Source: Deltaproteobacteria bacterium (lineage in GTDB: Bacteria > Desulfobacterota > Desulfarculia > JACQYL01). Taken from it: 64,000 nt of DNA. The position numbers and the translations under genes were made by a program. The notes under the pieces were generated by a model that saw nothing but the letters and a program-made list of their open reading frames with translations, searched no databases and was not told where the DNA came from. Positions within the stretch are counted from its first letter, which is position 1. Each line of letters opens with the position of its first letter. Where the stretch lies: positions 22,501-86,500 of the forward strand of contig JACQYL010000025.1 in NCBI GenBank assembly GCA_016208165.1, in the 5' to 3' direction. Below are positions 10,344 through 19,665 of this stretch, in pieces.

Positions 10344-11189
10344 ATGAAAAAAGTCGGCCTGATAACGGACAGTGCGAGCTGCATCAGCCGGGCCATGGCG
10401 GACGCACTTCACATCCGCGTGATCCAGAATTACGTGGTCACTGCCAATCACAGCTTTCGTGATCATGATTTGGACCTGCCGTCGTATTATGCGGGGATGC
10501 GCGTTTCACGCGACGTTGCCACTACATCGCACGCTTCCATGGAGGAGGTTGAGGCCGTTATAACCGAGGAACTGTCCGAATACGAAACCGTCCTTTATAT
10601 GGCGGTCTCGCCGGGCTACACCCAGCTTTTCGATATGGCGTCGAACATCAAGGAGCATCATCCGGAAGGAAATCGGATTCGGATTGTGAACACCGAGGCC
10701 GCTTCCGGGCAGATGGCGGCCGTGGTTCTCGAGGTGGCCGCGGCCAGAAGACCGGAGTCCACATGGGAGGATCTCGAGTCCGTGGCTCGGGGAGCCGTGT
10801 CAAAGGCCAGGGAAATTATCGTTCTGGACTCGCTTACGTATCTTGCTCGAGGCGGAAGAATCGGCAGGGTTCGCTCGCTTCTTGGGCTCGCCCTGTCAAT
10901 CAAACCTCTTATTGGACACCTGAACGGCATCGCATCGCCTTGGGGAAAAGTCCGAACCCACGCACAGGGATTGGACTTCATATTGAAGAAGATCCAGGAG
11001 CTCGGTTTGAACTCCCCCAATCCGTTCTTTCTGGTGTCGGACGCGGATAACGCCGTTTGGGCCGAGAATGCGGAGCAGGCGCTAAAGAACCGGTTTCCGG
11101 CGGCTGCCATCCACAGGGTGCCCATGGCCGGTGCGGCGGGAACGCATATGGGACCGGGTACATGGAGCGTGGCCTGGATTTCGGGATGA
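10344..11189 (+). CDS. DegV family fatty-acid-binding protein (FakB-like)
   Basis: 281 residues, the usual DegV length. The N-terminus KKVGLITDSASCI is the family opening, followed by the ATTSHAS segment that corresponds to TSQPS in other members, and by SPGYTQLFDMASNIKE and VNTEAASGQMAAVVLE. A third block, LDSLTYLARGGRIGR, is the conserved DTLEYLKKGGRI-like motif. The C-terminus AAGTHMGPGTWSVAW matches the GxHxGPG ligand-site motif. DegV proteins bind a fatty acid and hand its carboxylate to FakA for phosphorylation. It sits three bases downstream of the FakA-like gene. Confidence 0.9.
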   Translation: MKKVGLITDSASCISRAMADALHIRVIQNYVVTANHSFRDHDLDLPSYYAGMRVSRDVATTSHASMEEVEAVITEELSEYETVLYMAVSPGYTQLFDMASNIKEHHPEGNRIRIVNTEAASGQMAAVVLEVAAARRPESTWEDLESVARGAVSKAREIIVLDSLTYLARGGRIGRVRSLLGLALSIKPLIGHLNGIASPWGKVRTHAQGLDFILKKIQELGLNSPNPFFLVSDADNAVWAENAEQALKNRFPAAAIHRVPMAGAAGTHMGPGTWSVAWISG

Positions 11190-11271
11190 GACGCCCCGGG
11201 GTGCATACGCCGCGCCCGTTTATGTGAAGAAATTGCGTGCGGCGGCCCGGACGCGGCATGGAAGGAAAATC

Positions 11272-11817
11272 ATGTTTGGAACGGCCTTTGATCGAGGTTG
11301 CCTGTTGGTGACCGGTGGGGCAAAAAGCGGAAAGAGCAGCCTCGCACTGGAAGTCTGTGATGCCATGGATAAGGAGAAAATCTTCCTGGCTACGGCTCAG
11401 GCCCTCGATCAAGAGATGGAAAAGCGGATTCGGCGGCACAAGGAGGAACGGACGTCGGAATGGCGAACGATCGAGGAACCTCTCGATGTGCCAGGGGTTT
11501 TGAGCCGGTTGGATCGGGAGGACAGGGTAATTCTGGTCGACTGTTTGACCTTGTGGGTAAATAACCTGTACATGAACCATGGCGACGAACAGGAAGCCAT
11601 ATTGAGTCACGTTGATCGGCTGGTCCGGACGCTGTCGGGAGTCCGGGGCGCTGTGGTCGTCGTCTCGAATGAGATAGGATGGGGCATTGTGCCCGGTGAT
11701 CCCGTGTCCCGCGCCTACAGAGATACGGTTGGTTTCGTGAACCAACAGGTAGCTCGGACCTCGAGCAAGGTGGTGGTTGTAGTATCCGGATTGCCTTTGG
11801 TGCTCAAGGACGGATGA
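11272..11817 (+). CDS. cobU: Adenosylcobinamide kinase / adenosylcobinamide-phosphate guanylyltransferase
   Basis: 181 residues with the CobU signature: Walker A GGAKSGKSS near the N-terminus, the HKEERTSEWRTIEEPLDV segment containing the guanylylated-His region, VDCLTLWVNNLYM, and VSNEIGWGIVPGDPVSRAYRD. The enzyme phosphorylates adenosylcobinamide and converts it to adenosyl-GDP-cobinamide. The open frame extends upstream to 11131 inside degV, but the ATG at 11272 is preceded by ggaagga and puts the P-loop close to the N-terminus, as in known CobU. It is followed by cobT and cobS. No cobalamin riboswitch is recognisable upstream; the gene appears to be read with fakA-degV. Confidence 0.93.
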   Translation: MFGTAFDRGCLLVTGGAKSGKSSLALEVCDAMDKEKIFLATAQALDQEMEKRIRRHKEERTSEWRTIEEPLDVPGVLSRLDREDRVILVDCLTLWVNNLYMNHGDEQEAILSHVDRLVRTLSGVRGAVVVVSNEIGWGIVPGDPVSRAYRDTVGFVNQQVARTSSKVVVVVSGLPLVLKDG

Positions 11818-11949
11818 ACGTCCAGGACCCGGCCCGTTTAAGCGCATCCGCCATTTCCCGCTTTGAACGCACGTTCTAGTCGGCAAGCCCGTGCCGGGTG
11901 GCGGACCGTAAACGCGGTCGAACGGATTTCGATTGAATGGGAGAAACCG

Positions 11950-13011
11950 ATGAAGAAAGAAGTGGAACTAGCTATTGGCTCGATTCCTCCACTTGATTTA
12001 AGGCTTCGAGACGAAGCGCAAAAGCACCTGGATTCCCTGACAAAACCCAGGGGAAGCCTCGGACGTCTGGAAGAGTTCGCCCGTGACTATTTGGTCATGC
12101 GAGGTGACCTGTCGATCCGGGTCCGGGAGAAGGCTGTAATCGTATTCGCTTCGGATCATGGAGTGGTGGAGGACGGGGTCAGCGCATATCCGAAAGATGT
12201 GACCCATCAGATGGTGCTGAACTTCCTGGCGGGAGGCGCGGCCATCAACGTCATATCCAGGCATACCGGCTCCCGCGTGTATGTGGTCGATATTGGAGTG
12301 GATCATGATTTCGGCGATGTTCCCGGGCTCGTTCATGCGAAAATCAGCCGCGGCACCCGGAACATGGCCGTCGGCCCCGCCATGGACCGGAAGCAGGCCG
12401 TCGCCGCCATGCAGGAGGGATATGCCCTCGCCCAAAAACTGGCGGACGAGGGTGTCGATCTTGTGGCCCCGGGAGATATGGGCATCGGCAACACGACGGC
12501 GTCAAGCGCCATCGCCGCCGTATTCACCGGAAAGCCCGTCACGGCCGTCACCGGCCGAGGCACTGGAATTGACGATGACACCCATGCCCACAAAGTGGCC
12601 GTCATAGAGCGGGCGATTCAGGTAAACCGCCCGGACCCCAAGGATCCTCTGGATGTTCTATCCAAAGTGGGCGGTCTGGAGATTGCCGGAATAGCGGGAT
12701 TGGTTATAGGAGCGGCGATTCGGCGCATTCCCGTGGTGCTGGACGGATTCATCTCGACGGCGGGGGGACTGGCGGCGTATGAAATGGATAACCGTGTCCG
12801 CGATTACTTGTTCGCCGCGCACCGTTCGGTTGAAATCGGACACGCGGCTATGCTCGAGAGACTCGAGCTGACTCCCTTCGTGGATCTGTCCATGCGCTTG
12901 GGCGAAGGAACGGGAGCGAGCATCGGTATGGATCTCATTCAATTAGGCGTGGAAATCTTCCACGACATGGCTACGTTCGAATCCGCGGGCGTAAGTGATA
13001 AAGATGACTAG
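11950..13011 (+). CDS. cobT: Nicotinate-nucleotide-dimethylbenzimidazole phosphoribosyltransferase
   Basis: 353 residues. CobT makes alpha-ribazole phosphate (or another lower-ligand nucleotide) for the cobamide tail. Diagnostic blocks are [15 protein letters not shown] near the N-terminus, [19 protein letters not shown], the repeated Gly-rich [14 protein letters not shown], and the C-terminal active-site stretch [16 protein letters not shown], whose Glu is the catalytic base. I chose the ATG at 11950, preceded by a purine-rich gggagaa. An earlier start at 11863 would add 29 residues not typical of the family. The 3' end overlaps cobS by 17 bases. Confidence 0.95.
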   Translation: MKKEVELAIGSIPPLDLRLRDEAQKHLDSLTKPRGSLGRLEEFARDYLVMRGDLSIRVREKAVIVFASDHGVVEDGVSAYPKDVTHQMVLNFLAGGAAINVISRHTGSRVYVVDIGVDHDFGDVPGLVHAKISRGTRNMAVGPAMDRKQAVAAMQEGYALAQKLADEGVDLVAPGDMGIGNTTASSAIAAVFTGKPVTAVTGRGTGIDDDTHAHKVAVIERAIQVNRPDPKDPLDVLSKVGGLEIAGIAGLVIGAAIRRIPVVLDGFISTAGGLAAYEMDNRVRDYLFAAHRSVEIGHAAMLERLELTPFVDLSMRLGEGTGASIGMDLIQLGVEIFHDMATFESAGVSDKDD

Positions 13012-13780
13012 TCTGTTGGCTTTAGGACGGCGATTCCTCTTCGCCCTTCAGTTCTTGACGGTGATTCAGATATGGGGTCGATTGCGCCCGACGGATGAAG
13101 ATCTGCCGCGTTCCATGGCCTTTTATCCGGCCATAGGCGTCGTCTTGGGTGTTCTCGTGGCCTGGGGCCACCGGCTCTCCCTACATATTTGGCCGCCCAT
13201 GCTGGCGGACTTTCAGGCCATACTGCTTATGATTGTATTTACCCGAGCTCTCCATCTGGACGGGCTGGGGGACACCATGGACGGTCTGCTCGGTTCCCAC
13301 CTCCCGGCAAGGTCCCTGGAAATCATGAAAGACAGCAGTTTGGGCGCCTTTGGCGTGGTCAGCATCGTGACTATCCTGGTCTGGAAGTTCGCCGCCCTAA
13401 CAGCCGTACCCATGCGCATCAAATTTGAGACCCTGTGTCTGTTACCCATATTGGGACGGCATACCATGGTGCAACTGGCCAAGATAGCTCCATACGCCAG
13501 GTCGACCGGAGGATTGGGGAAAAGCTTCGTCGATGACCTGAGATGGTTCGACTATGCTATCGCCGGGATAACGGCCGTGGTTGCCTGCACCTTTATTGCG
13601 GGACGGCTCGGCGCGATCCTTTTCGGAGTGATCTGGATCGTCACGGCTCTGGAATCGTTTATATTTCGATGGAGGCTTGGAGGAGTGACGGGTGATGTCC
13701 TCGGGGCAGCCTCGGAATTCAACGAAGCCCTCGTCCTGGTGATACTGGCGGGAGCAGCCTACGGAGCGGCCGGACTTTAG
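12995..13780 (+). CDS. cobS: Adenosylcobinamide-GDP ribazoletransferase (cobalamin synthase)
   Basis: A 261-residue integral membrane enzyme joining the GDP-activated corrinoid to alpha-ribazole. The signature acidic motif [15 protein letters not shown] and the following [11 protein letters not shown] are characteristic of CobS. The remainder forms about six hydrophobic helices. Two starts are possible, a GTG at 12995 or an ATG at 13004, both overlapping the end of cobT, which points to translational coupling. With cobU and cobT this completes nucleotide-loop assembly. The early corrin-ring genes are not in the window, so either synthesis genes lie elsewhere or the cell salvages cobinamide. 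Confidence 0.93.
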   Translation: MIKMTSLLALGRRFLFALQFLTVIQIWGRLRPTDEDLPRSMAFYPAIGVVLGVLVAWGHRLSLHIWPPMLADFQAILLMIVFTRALHLDGLGDTMDGLLGSHLPARSLEIMKDSSLGAFGVVSIVTILVWKFAALTAVPMRIKFETLCLLPILGRHTMVQLAKIAPYARSTGGLGKSFVDDLRWFDYAIAGITAVVACTFIAGRLGAILFGVIWIVTALESFIFRWRLGGVTGDVLGAASEFNEALVLVILAGAAYGAAGL

Positions 13781-13913
13781 AAGCCGGCCGGTGTGGATCT
13801 AGTTTTTGGACAGGTCCACATTTGGAACTTGAAAATTCGGCCCTTCCCACATACACTATGCGAATGTTTTTTATCAGCGTCGATCCGCCGGGATCGTCTT
13901 CGAGGTAATTGGT

Positions 13914-14474
13914 ATGAACGATTTTCGACTGTTTCCGGCCGCCCGATTGAACAGGGATTATCCTTTCTGGGTTTGGTTCGCCGGGGTGCTGAGCATTTCC
14001 GGAAGCATCATCGCCGGAAGCTTGGTCTTATACTTGATTTCCATCGATTTCCCTATGCCTATCATTCTTTTTTATCTGTTGATGGCCGTATTGCTGCCCA
14101 TTTGCGGCCACGGCGTTCTCAATTTTAGACGATGGGCAAAAAGTTTGACGACGGTGGTAGTGGGATCCCTCATCCTGGTCACGATTTCTTCAGGAGTTGT
14201 CCGCCTCGCGTTCGCCAGTACCCCATCTTCTCGGGGAATGGTGGACGTCATAGTAACATACGGCTGGTTAATGGCGAACATCTACGTCCTGATTCGCTTG
14301 TTGATGGATCGGGGGGAACGTTCCGCTTTCAATTCTCCCACCAAAACGGTGGACACCGAGTCCAGGAAAGGTCCTATATACTACTACGCGTTTTTAATAT
14401 TGTGGTACGGAGTCATTTTCATAGCTTTGATGGATCATATGGGGGCGGTTTCACTGCCTCTGGCCGGCGCCTGA
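13914..14474 (+). CDS. Predicted four-helix membrane protein, unknown
   Basis: 186 residues, not recognised. Four hydrophobic segments are visible: about 20-43, 49-68, 79-102 and 155-178, plus a shorter one near 113-128. Loops are short and contain few charges, and no catalytic or metal motif stands out. It starts 133 bases after cobS and is followed by an SH3-domain protein. The distance from cobS and the lack of family similarity argue against a cobalamin role. Confidence 0.6.
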   Translation: MNDFRLFPAARLNRDYPFWVWFAGVLSISGSIIAGSLVLYLISIDFPMPIILFYLLMAVLLPICGHGVLNFRRWAKSLTTVVVGSLILVTISSGVVRLAFASTPSSRGMVDVIVTYGWLMANIYVLIRLLMDRGERSAFNSPTKTVDTESRKGPIYYYAFLILWYGVIFIALMDHMGAVSLPLAGA

Positions 14475-14596
14475 TGGCCTTCGAGCTCCGGCGATCCGAT
14501 CCTTAGGGATGGGTGGCGCCGGGTTTTGATCCTCATAGACGGAAGTACTCCAGCCTTTTCGTACATTGGATATACAGGAAAGCGACGAATATCATC

Positions 14597-15265
14597 GTGA
14601 AAACGTTCAAGCTTTTGTGGCTGTTGGTTTTAATTGTGTTTCTTCCGTTTCCGGCCCTGGGCCAATACAAGGCCTACGTGACCGACTATTTTGAAATCTC
14701 CTGCCGGACCGGTCCTGGAACGGATTACAGAATCATAAAGCTCCTCCACTCGGGCGATGCGGTCGAGTTTCTTTCCGAAGCGGAAGGATGGACTCAGGTG
14801 CGTCTCGAAAACGGTGACGTAGGCTGGGTGCTGAGCCGCTATCTCATGCGCGATAAACCCCTGTCCCTTCAGGCCGATAGTCTCATCAAGGAAAACGCCG
14901 CGCTGAAGGAAGAGAAGGCGGGATATCTGGACCAACTCGAAAAACTTCGTTCGGAGAACTCGGGACTGCAGACTGAGCTGGCCAATACCGCGGCTTCTGT
15001 CGAAACGGTGAAGTTGCAACTCGGATCGCTTGAGGAAGGCTGCAAGGAATACGTGTCTCTGAAAGACCGGTATGCGAAGCTCAAAACTCGCCACGAGGAA
15101 CTCGAAAAAGAATACAGCGTGCTCCATAGAGAAGGAGACGAATCGCTCCAAAAGCACCTCTGGATGGTGTACGGCGGAGGCATTCTGCTGGTGGGAGTGG
15201 TAGTGGGATCCCTCTTCAGGATAGCCCGGACATCTAAAAGGAAACGACACTATTTGAGAGTGTAG
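14597..15265 (+). CDS. Exported SH3-domain / coiled-coil protein (YgiM-like, TIGR04211 type)
   Basis: About 222 residues from a GTG start at 14597, which gives a clean signal peptide (MKTFKLLWLLVLIVFLPFPALG). A bacterial SH3 domain follows (AYVTDYFEISCRTGPGTDYRIIKLL... GWVLSRYL), then a coiled coil of about 100 residues and a C-terminal membrane helix (VYGGGILLVGVVVGSLF) with a basic tail. This order matches the TIGR04211/YgiM family of membrane-tethered periplasmic SH3 proteins. The frame is open back to 14513, but that start would bury the signal peptide behind about 28 extra residues. The role is probably in the cell envelope; the ligand is unknown. Confidence 0.8.
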   Translation: MKTFKLLWLLVLIVFLPFPALGQYKAYVTDYFEISCRTGPGTDYRIIKLLHSGDAVEFLSEAEGWTQVRLENGDVGWVLSRYLMRDKPLSLQADSLIKENAALKEEKAGYLDQLEKLRSENSGLQTELANTAASVETVKLQLGSLEEGCKEYVSLKDRYAKLKTRHEELEKEYSVLHREGDESLQKHLWMVYGGGILLVGVVVGSLFRIARTSKRKRHYLRV

Positions 15266-15280
15266 CGGTGCGCATGTACC

Positions 15281-16699
15281 ATGGCCCAAGCAAAGGGTAA
15301 GAAGGAAACAAAAGCCTTAAAGGAAAGACTGTTCTCGAAACCCGAATTGGTCTGGGACAAACTCTCCTCCAAAGAGAAAGACCAGGTTTTTGATTTAGGA
15401 GAACGGTATAAGCAATTCCTATCCAAAGCCAAAACCGAACGCGAAGCGGTAGATGAAATCATCGCCACTGCTGAAGCTGCGGGTTTCAGGGATATCAATA
15501 AGGCGGGACGTTCGCGTAAGCTTTATGCGGTGAACGGGGCAAAAGCCGCTGCACTGGCCGTCCTGGGCAGTGAACCGCTGCACATGGGGCTACGCATCGT
15601 TGCCGCCCACCTGGACTGCCCGCGTCTGGATCTGAAGCAAAATCCTCTGTATGAAGATCTGGACATGGCCTATCTGAAAACCCATTACTACGGCGGAATA
15701 AAGAAATATCAGTGGGTCGCCCGCCCGCTCGCCGTCCACGGAAAAGTGGTCCTGGCGGATGGACGAGAGCTGGATCTGAAGATCGGCGAGGCTGCCGACG
15801 AGCCGGTGTTTATCGTTAACGACCTTCTGCCGCATCTCGCCCAAAACGTTCAGGCTACAAAAAAAATGGCCGATATCGTGGTGGGGGAAAAGCTCAACGT
15901 ACTGATCGGAGCGCTCCCCTACCCGGATACGGACGTGAGCGACCGTTTCAAGCTGGCCGTCCTGGTTTACCTGAACAACACCTACGGAATTACGGAAGAC
16001 GATCTCGTATCCGCCGAACTGGAAGTAGTTCCTGCCGGGCCCGCCAAAGACGTGGGAATGGATCGCAGCATGGTTGGATCCTACGGTCAGGATGACCGCG
16101 CAAGCGCGTTTATGGCTCTGTCGGCTTTATGTGAAGTACTGAATCCTACATATACTTGCCTGGCGCTTTTTGTGGATAAGGAAGAGGTCGGAAGCGAAGG
16201 GCCGACTGCAGCCAAAAGCCGTTTTTTTCAGATGGTGGTCATGGATTTGTTCGCTAAAGCCGGCGAGCCGGTGCTGGTCTCCCATCTTGAAAAGGCCCTG
16301 TTTCGATCCAAAGCCATTTCAGCCGACGTCAATGCAGCCATGGACCCGGATTGGGCTGAAGTTCACGAAAAGCGTAACGCAGCCCGGCTGGGTTACGGGA
16401 TCAGTTTGAGCAAGTTCGGGGGAATCCGGGGAAAGGTGGGCTCCAACGATGCCAGCGCCGAGTACGTCGGCTGGCTGAGACGCGTTTTCAAGAATGCGGG
16501 CATTGTTTGGCACACGGGGGAACTGGGCAAAGTGGACGAAGGCGGCGGCGGAACCATTGCCAAGTTCCTGGCGGAGCATGGTATGGACGTTGTAGATATG
16601 GGGGTGCCCGTTCTGTCTATGCATTCTCCCTTCGAGATAACCCACAAAGGCGATATCTACATGGGATGTCGTGCATTCAAAGCCTTTTTTTCCACATGA
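15281..16699 (+). CDS. M18 family aminopeptidase
   Basis: A 472-residue cytosolic metallo-aminopeptidase of the aspartyl-aminopeptidase (M18) family. Metal-site segments are seen in order: IVAAHLDCPRLDLK, GSYGQDDRASAF, VDKEEVGSEGPT (the Glu pair acting as base and ligand), and the C-terminal LSMHSPFEITHKGD. The Lys-rich N-terminus (GKKETKALKERLF) matches the longer bacterial subfamily rather than E. coli-type PepB enzymes. It starts 15 bases after the SH3 protein gene. Confidence 0.92.
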   Translation: MAQAKGKKETKALKERLFSKPELVWDKLSSKEKDQVFDLGERYKQFLSKAKTEREAVDEIIATAEAAGFRDINKAGRSRKLYAVNGAKAAALAVLGSEPLHMGLRIVAAHLDCPRLDLKQNPLYEDLDMAYLKTHYYGGIKKYQWVARPLAVHGKVVLADGRELDLKIGEAADEPVFIVNDLLPHLAQNVQATKKMADIVVGEKLNVLIGALPYPDTDVSDRFKLAVLVYLNNTYGITEDDLVSAELEVVPAGPAKDVGMDRSMVGSYGQDDRASAFMALSALCEVLNPTYTCLALFVDKEEVGSEGPTAAKSRFFQMVVMDLFAKAGEPVLVSHLEKALFRSKAISADVNAAMDPDWAEVHEKRNAARLGYGISLSKFGGIRGKVGSNDASAEYVGWLRRVFKNAGIVWHTGELGKVDEGGGGTIAKFLAEHGMDVVDMGVPVLSMHSPFEITHKGDIYMGCRAFKAFFST

Positions 16700-16772
16700 T
16701 CGTTCCGGGCGTTGCGCGCTGACGGCGAATGTCCGTCGGGATGAAACGCGCTTCGATTCCCGGCTTCTTCGA

Positions 16773-17573
16773 TCATCCGGTTTCGATCTCGAGATCCGCT
16801 TGAACCGGGAAATGATCTGAAGGATATCGCCCGTCGTACGTGTCCCTGAGGATTCGAATATTCAGCACAGCCACCGGTCCGCGCACCAAGACCCAATCGA
16901 TGCGCCCGCGTTGTCCCTTGCCGGTGAAACCATGCCACGTATCGAAGCCTTCCTCGGACCTTTTGCAGTCGGCCCACACGTCTCGAAAACGGCCTTCAGC
17001 GCCGGTAAGGCGAAGATACGCGTCTGAACCGGGAAGATCGTTGAAATCCCCGGTCAGTATGACCGGCGACCTGTCACCCGCTATTCTGTCCAGTTCGCTG
17101 ATCAGAACGCCCGTCTGACCTAAACGCGCCGCGGAGCTGATATGATCCAGATGGGTCACGCATGCATACAACTCGACCCCATCCGGAATGGTCCGGAGGT
17201 GCGCCCAGGTTGCCAGCCGGGGAAAGGCGCTCTCCCAGCTCTTCGTGGCATGTTTGTGAGGTGTTTCCGAAAGCCAGAAATCCCCGCTTTTCAGCACGTT
17301 GAATCTGCCCCTTCGATAAAAGAGACAGGGATACATGCGGTCGGGATCCCACTGACGGTGGGCTTCGGAGAGAATGTAACCCGGAATGAGTTGTTCCAAA
17401 TCGCGAATCTGCGGCTGGCGGCCCTCCTGGGTGCCTAAAAGATCGGCTGAATGCTCCGAAATGAGTCTTGCCGTCCGGTGCTTTCTGCGGGGCCAATTGT
17501 CGGGTCCGTCATTCGCAAGTTCATGACGCAGATTGATGGTTAGAACACTCAGTTGCATGCGAGCCGTATTCAA
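16773..17573 (-). CDS. Endonuclease/exonuclease/phosphatase family protein
   Basis: 266 residues of the EEP (Mg-dependent phosphoesterase) fold. Conserved elements are LSVLTINLRHE (first strand, metal Asn), LLGTQEGRQPQI (metal Glu), VTHLDHIS (catalytic His), VILTGDFNDLPGSDAY (the GDFN active-site block), GRIDWVLVRG and YPSDHFPVQADL (the final SDH). All catalytic positions are present. There is no signal peptide. Met6 is an alternative start. Substrate is not predictable; relatives act on DNA, sugar phosphates or phospholipids. Confidence 0.9.
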   Translation of the reverse strand: MNTARMQLSVLTINLRHELANDGPDNWPRRKHRTARLISEHSADLLGTQEGRQPQIRDLEQLIPGYILSEAHRQWDPDRMYPCLFYRRGRFNVLKSGDFWLSETPHKHATKSWESAFPRLATWAHLRTIPDGVELYACVTHLDHISSAARLGQTGVLISELDRIAGDRSPVILTGDFNDLPGSDAYLRLTGAEGRFRDVWADCKRSEEGFDTWHGFTGKGQRGRIDWVLVRGPVAVLNIRILRDTYDGRYPSDHFPVQADLEIETG

Positions 17574-17921
17574 ATCATGATCGTATGGTTGAAAGTGAAG
17601 CCTGACGTGAAACCGGGGAATGCATCCCTTACTATGCCGGCGCCTTTTTCGTTGCTCCTGAAAAAAGCAAACCTTCCCGGCTTTGTCAAATCAAATTCCG
17701 CCTGAACTCACAGGGATTGTTCGCCGCGAAGGCGTGACCTGTTCTGAAAAAAGAAGACGGGCTCTAGAGGCGATGCATAGACGGCGTTATATCTTTCGGG
17801 AGGTCTTTGCTTTCAGGAATCGCGACCGGACGGAACGGTTCGTTGCTTTGGCAGCCGGTCGGAATCGTTGGTACACAGAAAAGAGAGCGAGCATCGGCTG
17901 CCCGCTCTCGAAGACAGAGCC
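17574..17921. other. Intergenic region between two minus-strand genes
   Basis: 348 bases. It carries the terminator of the zinc-finger gene at 17883-17909 and, presumably, the promoter of the EEP gene. A short plus-strand frame (17683-17937) overlaps the terminator and resembles nothing, so I do not call it. Confidence 0.5.
17883..17909 (-). terminator. Rho-independent terminator after small zinc-finger gene
   Basis: Seven-bp perfect stem (gagagcg ... cgctctc), extended by partial pairing in the loop and followed on the minus strand by ttttctgtgt. It lies 13 bases after the stop of the gene ending at 17922. Confidence 0.75.
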
Positions 17922-18188
17922 CTATTCGATAATGTAATCTCGAAGAGCTTTATGGGACCAGACGGCTATGGGGCCGCTGCTCCCCGTGGAAGGATCGTAT
18001 CGGTGACGATAGGAGGCGTTTACCTGGTTCTTCTCCAGCATCCAATCCCATCCCCTCACAAAATAAGGGCATTCATCATTAAAGCAGACAAAATGATACT
18101 CGGTATCCCACGTGGTCGCGTCCGGCACAGCCCATTTCTCCATCTTCACACCACAATGAGGACACTCCGGATTATTATTTTGAGACAT
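17922..18188 (-). CDS. Small Ogr/Delta-like zinc-finger protein
   Basis: 88 residues with two Cys pairs, CPHCGVKM at the N-terminus and CFNDECPYF at about residue 35, which together would form a single zinc site. The aromatic-rich middle FVRGWDWMLEKNQVNASYRHRYDP and the tail PIAVWSHKALRDYIIE look like a conserved small family that annotators often call Ogr/Delta-like zinc finger. DNA binding is not shown, and the resemblance to phage late activators is limited to the Cys spacing. A clear ribosome site (aaaggaggttgta) precedes the ATG. It is transcribed alone and ends in a good terminator. Confidence 0.75.
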   Translation of the reverse strand: MSQNNNPECPHCGVKMEKWAVPDATTWDTEYHFVCFNDECPYFVRGWDWMLEKNQVNASYRHRYDPSTGSSGPIAVWSHKALRDYIIE

Positions 18189-18434
18189 TACAACCTCCTT
18201 TCCCGGATGCTATGATAGTTCATCGGGAAGTATTTGCATCATTTTAAGAACCCGGTTGCGTTTTGTCAATTTGCTAGGAGGGGCCGTTGAGGCTCTCCTG
18301 GTGTTTCGGGCTGACCAGGTTTCTCTTTCGGGATTCCCGACACTCGCAGGGACGCATGGCCTTCGATTGAATCGATGTATTCCGCCGGATGAGACTTCGG
18401 TGCTATATAATTGGAGTGAAAGAAAGGAGCATCC

Positions 18435-18953
18435 ATGAGTTTCGACACATTGAAAGCTTTTCTCATGCAGGGGATCGAAGTGGCAAAACTGAACAGGGCG
18501 GTGATGCGTGATTTGGCCGGCGATCGGGATGCCCTTAAACCTGCGATCCTTGTTGTGGCCATTGGGGGTCTTCTTTCGGCCTTGGGGCCCATCGATCCCG
18601 TCGGAATTTTTCTGTATCCAATACTGACCCTGGTTATGTTTTTCTTGAATGTCGTTCTGCTGCATGCGATGGCGAGCTTCATGTTCAAAGGCTACGGCAG
18701 GTTCAACCAACTCGTTCAGGTGCTGGGTGCGGCCTACGTGCTTACCTGGGTTGCGGTTCTGCCGTTCCTCGGCGGCATCCTGGCATTGATCGCGTCCTTA
18801 TGGCTTCTGGTGATCGACGTGATAACGGTGGAAGAAGTGTATGGTCTGGATCGAAGGAAAGCCCTGATGTCGGTTGTAATTCCCATCATAGCCGTACTAT
18901 TGTTTATGGTACTGTTCGGGGGACTATGGGGGCCGCGTTGGGGCGCCCTCTAG
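18435..18953 (+). CDS. YIP1-family membrane protein
   Basis: 172 residues with about five hydrophobic helices. The soluble N-terminus ends at ALKPAILVVAIGGLLSALGPI; later segments MFKGYGRFNQLVQVLGAAYVLTWVAVLPFLGG and IASLWLLVIDVITVEEVYGLDRRKAL follow the YIP1/DUF1282 pattern. Function in bacteria is unknown. A good ribosome site (gaaaggagcatcc) precedes the ATG. A small lipoprotein-like gene begins 29 bases downstream. Confidence 0.75.
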   Translation: MSFDTLKAFLMQGIEVAKLNRAVMRDLAGDRDALKPAILVVAIGGLLSALGPIDPVGIFLYPILTLVMFFLNVVLLHAMASFMFKGYGRFNQLVQVLGAAYVLTWVAVLPFLGGILALIASLWLLVIDVITVEEVYGLDRRKALMSVVIPIIAVLLFMVLFGGLWGPRWGAL

Positions 18954-18982
18954 TCTTGATGCAAACGGAATCGGAGGCGGTC

Positions 18983-19174
18983 ATGGGCAAAACGATACGT
19001 TTCTTTCTGATCGTTCTCTTGGCAGGTGTTTTCTTAGGTGCGACGATATCCTGCGAGAAGGATTCCTTTGAAAAAGCGGGGAAGAAAGTGGACAAGTCCG
19101 TGGAAGAAGTAAAGAAAGAAGCGAAAGAACAATGGGATAAGGTGAAGAAGGAAATCGATCAGGCATTGAAGTAG
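18983..19174 (+). CDS. Small exported charged-helix protein (lipoprotein-like)
   Basis: 63 residues: a signal sequence (MGKTIRFFLIVLLAGVFLGATISC) ending at a Cys that may be lipidated, though ATISC is not a canonical lipobox, then a very Lys/Glu-rich amphipathic helix (DKSVEEVKKEAKEQWDKVKK). The frame is open from 18800, inside the YIP1 gene, but the ATG at 18983 has a ggaggcgg ribosome site and starts the signal peptide. Similar small entericidin-like or YtxH-like peptides are often envelope stress proteins; that is inference only. Confidence 0.7.
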   Translation: MGKTIRFFLIVLLAGVFLGATISCEKDSFEKAGKKVDKSVEEVKKEAKEQWDKVKKEIDQALK

Positions 19175-19398
19175 CGAGGTCGCGCCCAGCCGGAGTCCCC
19201 TCCGTCGAGGAGAGGATGCCGCGACTCCTTTTCCGAATCCGAGGAAAACCGTTCCGGGAAACCTCTCACCGGGTTCCCCGGAACTCTCAACCACCACGTG
19301 CAGGGGAATGTGGGCAGCCGAATGGAAATGGTGTGGCATCCACGTTTTCGGAGATAAGGATGTTCGGCAGGAATCGAATTTCGATTGTGTCCAGGCGA

Positions 19399-19665
19399 TT
19401 AAGCCACTCTGAGCGAACCGCGGCGCTTGGTCGCGAGATACTCTTTCAGACAGGAACAAGGTTCTTTCGCTGTGTAGGTGAGGAATTCATGATCTTCAAA
19501 CCTGAAATCCCACCCGATCTCGTGACAGAACGTGCACGTGCGCGGCATGCCGCCGAACCAGTATTCGTCATTGGGTGCAGGCATGCGATATTTTCCGATG
19601 CCATGGCACACGTCACACCGCACCCACGTTCCGTGCCGGCAATGGAATACTTGTTCTTCTTCCAT
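19399..19665 (-). CDS. Small Cys-rich zinc-knuckle protein
   Basis: 88 residues, eight of them Cys or paired with His: CRHGTWVRCDVCHGIGK, then CTFCHEIGWDFRF and a C-terminal CSC. The first half resembles the CxxCxGxG zinc centres of DnaJ; the spacing suggests two zinc sites. No known family assigned. The ATG follows an aaaggagggtcg ribosome site. Together with the zinc-finger gene at 17922 it brackets the YIP1/lipoprotein pair on the opposite strand. Confidence 0.65.
   Translation of the reverse strand: MEEEQVFHCRHGTWVRCDVCHGIGKYRMPAPNDEYWFGGMPRTCTFCHEIGWDFRFEDHEFLTYTAKEPCSCLKEYLATKRRGSLRVA

Noticed and set aside
11190-11271. Possible cobalamin riboswitch before cobU
   Set aside because: Only 80 bases are free, no B12-box-like sequence was seen, and the genes appear to be read from upstream.
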